Below are positions 4,380 through 6,762 of a stretch of DNA of 6,762 bases, piece by piece. Positions within the stretch are counted from its first letter, which is position 1, and each line of letters opens with the position of its first letter. Source of the stretch: an uncultured Candidatus Melainabacteria bacterium (GTDB lineage: Bacteria; Cyanobacteriota; Vampirovibrionia; Gastranaerophilales; Gastranaerophilaceae). The notes beneath the pieces were generated by a model that was given only the letters and a program-made list of their open reading frames with translations, searched no databases and was not told where the DNA came from. The stretch covers positions 1 through 6,762 of the forward strand of contig CAMOQI010000051.1 in assembly GCA_946622835.1 (NCBI GenBank). Direction: 5' to 3'. The translations under genes were made by a program, and so were the position numbers.

Positions 4380-5147
4380 TTATTTTAATTTATGCAAAAC
4401 TTTTAATCTGTTCAGCGGCCAAAATACCGCAACTGCCCGTCCTATGAATCGGTCTTGTTTTAGTGTGCCCCAATATCTGCTGTCAAAGGAGCTTCCGCGA
4501 TTATCTCCCATCATAAAATAGCTGTCTTTTCCCAAAGTAAACGGTCCGCATTTCATTACTTGTTCGTTTGCCAAAATCATTATATCTGCGCCGCTGTCGG
4601 GGCATGCGGGATATTCATAAATGTTTTGTATATAATCTTCTTCATATTTTTTGTTATTTATCCAAACATAGGCGCTGCCGTCAGCTTCCGGCTTGATCTC
4701 TATTTTGTCGCCGGGAAGCCCTATAACTCTTTTTATATAGGCAACGTCTTTGCAAAAGATTCCTGTTAATCTTGAAAAAAGAGGCAATATATTTTTTGAC
4801 AGATTTGTTGAGGGCGGATAAAACACCATTATATCTCCTCTGTCGGGGCCTTTAAAAAATCTTGAATAACGTTCAACAATGATTCTGTCACCTTCTATAA
4901 GTGTTGGTTTCATTGAGCCTGACGGTATCCAACGAATTTCTCCTATAAAAAATCTTATTATTATTACCATAACAAGTACAAATACGACAGTTTCAATAAT
5001 TTCACAAAGGGCGCTTTGTTTGTATTTTCTATATTTTTCCTCAAAATTTTCAATGGATGTGCGATTTTTCTCCGATAATTTTGATTTAAATTTCTGCCAA
5101 GATTCTTCTATTTTTTTATTTATGGATATTTTTAAATTTTCAAACAT
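4380..5147 (-). CDS. lepB: Signal peptidase I
   Basis: A 255-residue membrane-bound serine protease (family S26) that removes signal peptides from exported proteins. A charged, Lys/Glu-rich cytoplasmic extension (1-47) precedes one membrane span (about 48-68). The periplasmic catalytic domain shows box B IPSGSMKPTL with nucleophile S78, box C RGDIMVFY (103-110), box D YIKRVIGLPGD with the general base K139, and box E GDNRGSSFDSRYWG (214-227). All catalytic residues are present and the length is normal. Cysteines at 132, 182 and 200 lie in the variable region between boxes. The ATG overlaps the last 8 bases of the prenyl synthase gene, and a GGAG lies about 10 nt upstream inside that gene, so translation is probably coupled. 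It is the last gene of the operon. The assignment is firm. Confidence 0.96.
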   Translation of the reverse strand: MFENLKISINKKIEESWQKFKSKLSEKNRTSIENFEEKYRKYKQSALCEIIETVVFVLVMVIIIRFFIGEIRWIPSGSMKPTLIEGDRIIVERYSRFFKGPDRGDIMVFYPPSTNLSKNILPLFSRLTGIFCKDVAYIKRVIGLPGDKIEIKPEADGSAYVWINNKKYEEDYIQNIYEYPACPDSGADIMILANEQVMKCGPFTLGKDSYFMMGDNRGSSFDSRYWGTLKQDRFIGRAVAVFWPLNRLKVLHKLK

Positions 5148-6018
5148 CTTCTAAAAGCTCCAAAAATTTTAATATAGCATTTTGATATGCGTTTTGTTCA
5201 AGATTTAGAACAAGTTTTTTTGCCTTGTTTGTATAATTATTCAATAAAATCTTTGTTTTTTCAATACCTGATTGATAGTTGTCATCTTTATTGCCAAGAA
5301 TAACAGGGGCGTTATATATTCCTTGGGTCAAATCATTGTTTATTGGTTTATCGGTTTGGGAGGATGTAAAATTCAATATATCATCTCTGATTTGAAAAGC
5401 TATTCCTATGTTTAACCCCAGTTCTTGGGCAAGATGAAGGTTTTGTTTTTCTCCCAGCAATGAAGTGCCAAAAAGAGCCGTTTTAAACAGATGAGCTGTT
5501 TTGTTTTTTGTTTTTTCAATATAATCTTCTATTGTTCCGAGTTTAAACAGGTTAAAATTTTGGTTTATTTCACCTATGCACATTGAGTTTATTGTTTTTG
5601 AGATTTCATCAATAAGCTTTAGGTTTCCTATTTCTGTTAGTTTTTGTATGCAAACTGATAGGATATAATCTCCGCTTATTACCGCAAGTTTGTTATCAAA
5701 ATCTGCTCCGATTGTTTTATGTCCTCGTCTTGTTTGGCATTCGTCTATAATATCGTCATGAATTAAGGAAGCATTGTGTATAAGTTCAATTATTGCTAAA
5801 AATTCCAGTTGAGAATCAGACAGTTCAATATTTTGTGATTTTTCAAAAAGAATTGGTATAACCGAGCGAATACGTTTGGATGGGAGTGTCAGAAACTCTT
5901 TAAGTGCGTTGTTTAGCGGCGGCTGTACATTGATGGAGTCTGTAAGCTTTTTTTCTATTTGTAAAAGTTCATTAGAAATCAGGGATTTTATTTTTTTATA
6001 TTCGTTATTAAAGTTCAT
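5140..6018 (-). CDS. Long-chain polyprenyl diphosphate synthase
   Basis: A trans-isoprenyl diphosphate synthase that adds isopentenyl diphosphate to an allylic primer, probably for a quinone side chain. Numbering from the TTG at 6033 (297 residues), it shows PSKRIRS (51-57), the first Asp-rich motif DDIID (93-97) followed by RR (102-103), and the second motif DDILN (217-221). Residues four and five before the first motif are Ser and Ala, small, as in long-chain solanesyl- or heptaprenyl-type enzymes rather than farnesyl synthases. Three family positions are altered: the usual GGKR becomes PSKR, DDxLD becomes DDILN, and the Lys/Thr of the KxT segment become Ile/Asn (QGIYNAP). The ATG at 6018 is preferred; the TTG at 6033 directly abuts the ftsQ stop, and neither has a clear SD, suggesting coupling to ftsQ. 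It overlaps lepB by 8 bases. Confidence 0.88.
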   Translation of the reverse strand: MNFNNEYKKIKSLISNELLQIEKKLTDSINVQPPLNNALKEFLTLPSKRIRSVIPILFEKSQNIELSDSQLEFLAIIELIHNASLIHDDIIDECQTRRGHKTIGADFDNKLAVISGDYILSVCIQKLTEIGNLKLIDEISKTINSMCIGEINQNFNLFKLGTIEDYIEKTKNKTAHLFKTALFGTSLLGEKQNLHLAQELGLNIGIAFQIRDDILNFTSSQTDKPINNDLTQGIYNAPVILGNKDDNYQSGIEKTKILLNNYTNKAKKLVLNLEQNAYQNAILKFLELLEDV

Positions 6019-6033
6019 GGTCAATACCGACAA

Positions 6034-6762
6034 TTAATTTTCTGTTTTATTCTTCTTCAATTTAAGATAATTTACCTTATCCCAACTTAAGTCAATATAC
6101 TTAATTTCAGAGTTAACTTTTGAGATTTGCGGTAAAATTGTATAGATACGTTTAATGCGTTCTTCAATTGTACTGTCTATTGTGCCCAGACGTATACTTG
6201 TTGTTTTTATTCTTACAAAAACGTCGTTTGGATTGCGAAAATCTATATATTGGACTTTTTGATCGGAGTATCTTTCAACATATTTAACTATTTGTTCGAT
6301 CTCGTGGATTTTAGATGGTGTGATATCATTTTTAATACTTTGGGCTGTTGCAATAATTTTAAGGGCATAGGAGTAATTTCCCAGTTTCATATAATTTTCG
6401 TGGGTTATCAGCTTTTCATCCGCGGTGAAAAATATTGAAGGTTTTGCATTTAAGTCGGTCTTTATAATTGCAACAGGTTCTCTTTCGTGTATTATAATTT
6501 GAATCCTTGCAGGGAATCCGTATCGTCTTATAAATACATTTTTTGTCGTGGGAAGTTTATATAAGGCTTTTTTCAGCTCGGTTAATTTCATTATAAATAT
6601 TGGGAACTCGGGGACTTTAACTTCTTTTATTGCATTATTTATAACATAAGTCGGAACAATTTGATTATTGATTATTTCTATTCGTCCGGAATTTGGATTT
6701 TTAAAAGTATCCTGTGGAAGATACCATCCGCTTAGAGTGAAAAATCTATATATTGAATAAAT
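6034..6762 (-). CDS. ftsQ: FtsQ-type cell division protein, 5' end outside window
   Basis: The frame is open from the right edge (6762) to TAA at 6036-6034, giving 242 visible residues. FtsQ/DivIB is a single-span membrane protein of the divisome that links FtsB/FtsL to septal wall synthesis. The visible part starts with aromatic residues (IYSIYRFF), perhaps the region just after the membrane anchor. A POTRA-like domain follows at about 28-97, with NNQIVPTYVINNAIKE and then LYKLPTTKNVFIRRYGFPAR. The hallmark EREPVAII is at 93-100, and the FtsQ C-terminal domain extends to about 215, before a Lys-rich tail. The ATG at 6591 falls inside the POTRA domain and cannot be the true start. It is the first visible gene of the operon; the prenyl synthase follows with no gap or a 15-nt gap. 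Confidence 0.8.
   Translation of the reverse strand: MYSIYRFFTLSGWYLPQDTFKNPNSGRIEIINNQIVPTYVINNAIKEVKVPEFPIFIMKLTELKKALYKLPTTKNVFIRRYGFPARIQIIIHEREPVAIIKTDLNAKPSIFFTADEKLITHENYMKLGNYSYALKIIATAQSIKNDITPSKIHEIEQIVKYVERYSDQKVQYIDFRNPNDVFVRIKTTSIRLGTIDSTIEERIKRIYTILPQISKVNSEIKYIDLSWDKVNYLKLKKNKTEN

Overview
The window is low-GC bacterial chromosome with compact genes, long AT-rich intergenic spacers, good Shine-Dalgarno sites and clear intrinsic terminators. The best lineage guess, by inference only, is a non-photosynthetic relative of cyanobacteria (Vampirovibrionia/Melainabacteria, Gastranaerophilales type). It rests on a soluble histidine kinase with a cyanobacterial-looking H-box, a HEAT-repeat protein of the phycobilin lyase/NblB type with no photosynthesis genes nearby, and a long-chain prenyl synthase whose conserved signatures resemble cyanobacterial ones. 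No 16S or other decisive marker is present.

Layout. Bases 1-16 hold the first five codons of a leftward gene whose ribosome-binding site sits inside a small hairpin. Bases 17-597 contain no convincing protein gene, but they hold a GC-rich element foldable into a three-way junction and followed at once by a strong terminator (about 207-325), and a cluster of five copies of the 10-mer AAAACCATGT arranged as a direct repeat plus two hairpins (394-469). A strong promoter (552-579) then drives a possible 28-codon ORF (598-684) and a 67-residue cysteine-rich protein of unknown function (704-907). Next come hpf (ribosome hibernation factor) with its own promoter and terminator, a 550-residue PAS-GAF histidine kinase that looks leaderless, and a 285-residue HEAT-repeat protein with an untranslated leader of nearly 200 nt. 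All of these lie on the + strand.

A bidirectional terminator at about 4324-4352 separates them from a leftward block that enters from the right edge: ftsQ (partial, 5' end outside the window), a long-chain polyprenyl diphosphate synthase, and signal peptidase I (lepB). These are packed with gaps or overlaps of a few bases and are surely one operon. It joins cell division, isoprenoid chain synthesis and protein export, all envelope functions.

The most interesting signals are not protein families. They are the near-identical core promoters of hpf and the HEAT gene (TTTAAA-N17-TATACT, sharing TGTGTTATACTG), the predicted leaderless kinase mRNA, the repeat cluster with hairpin centres 42 bp apart, and the unassigned structured RNA. 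The prenyl synthase also departs from its family in the second Asp-rich motif (DDILN). I found no defence system, CRISPR array, transposase or phage gene.
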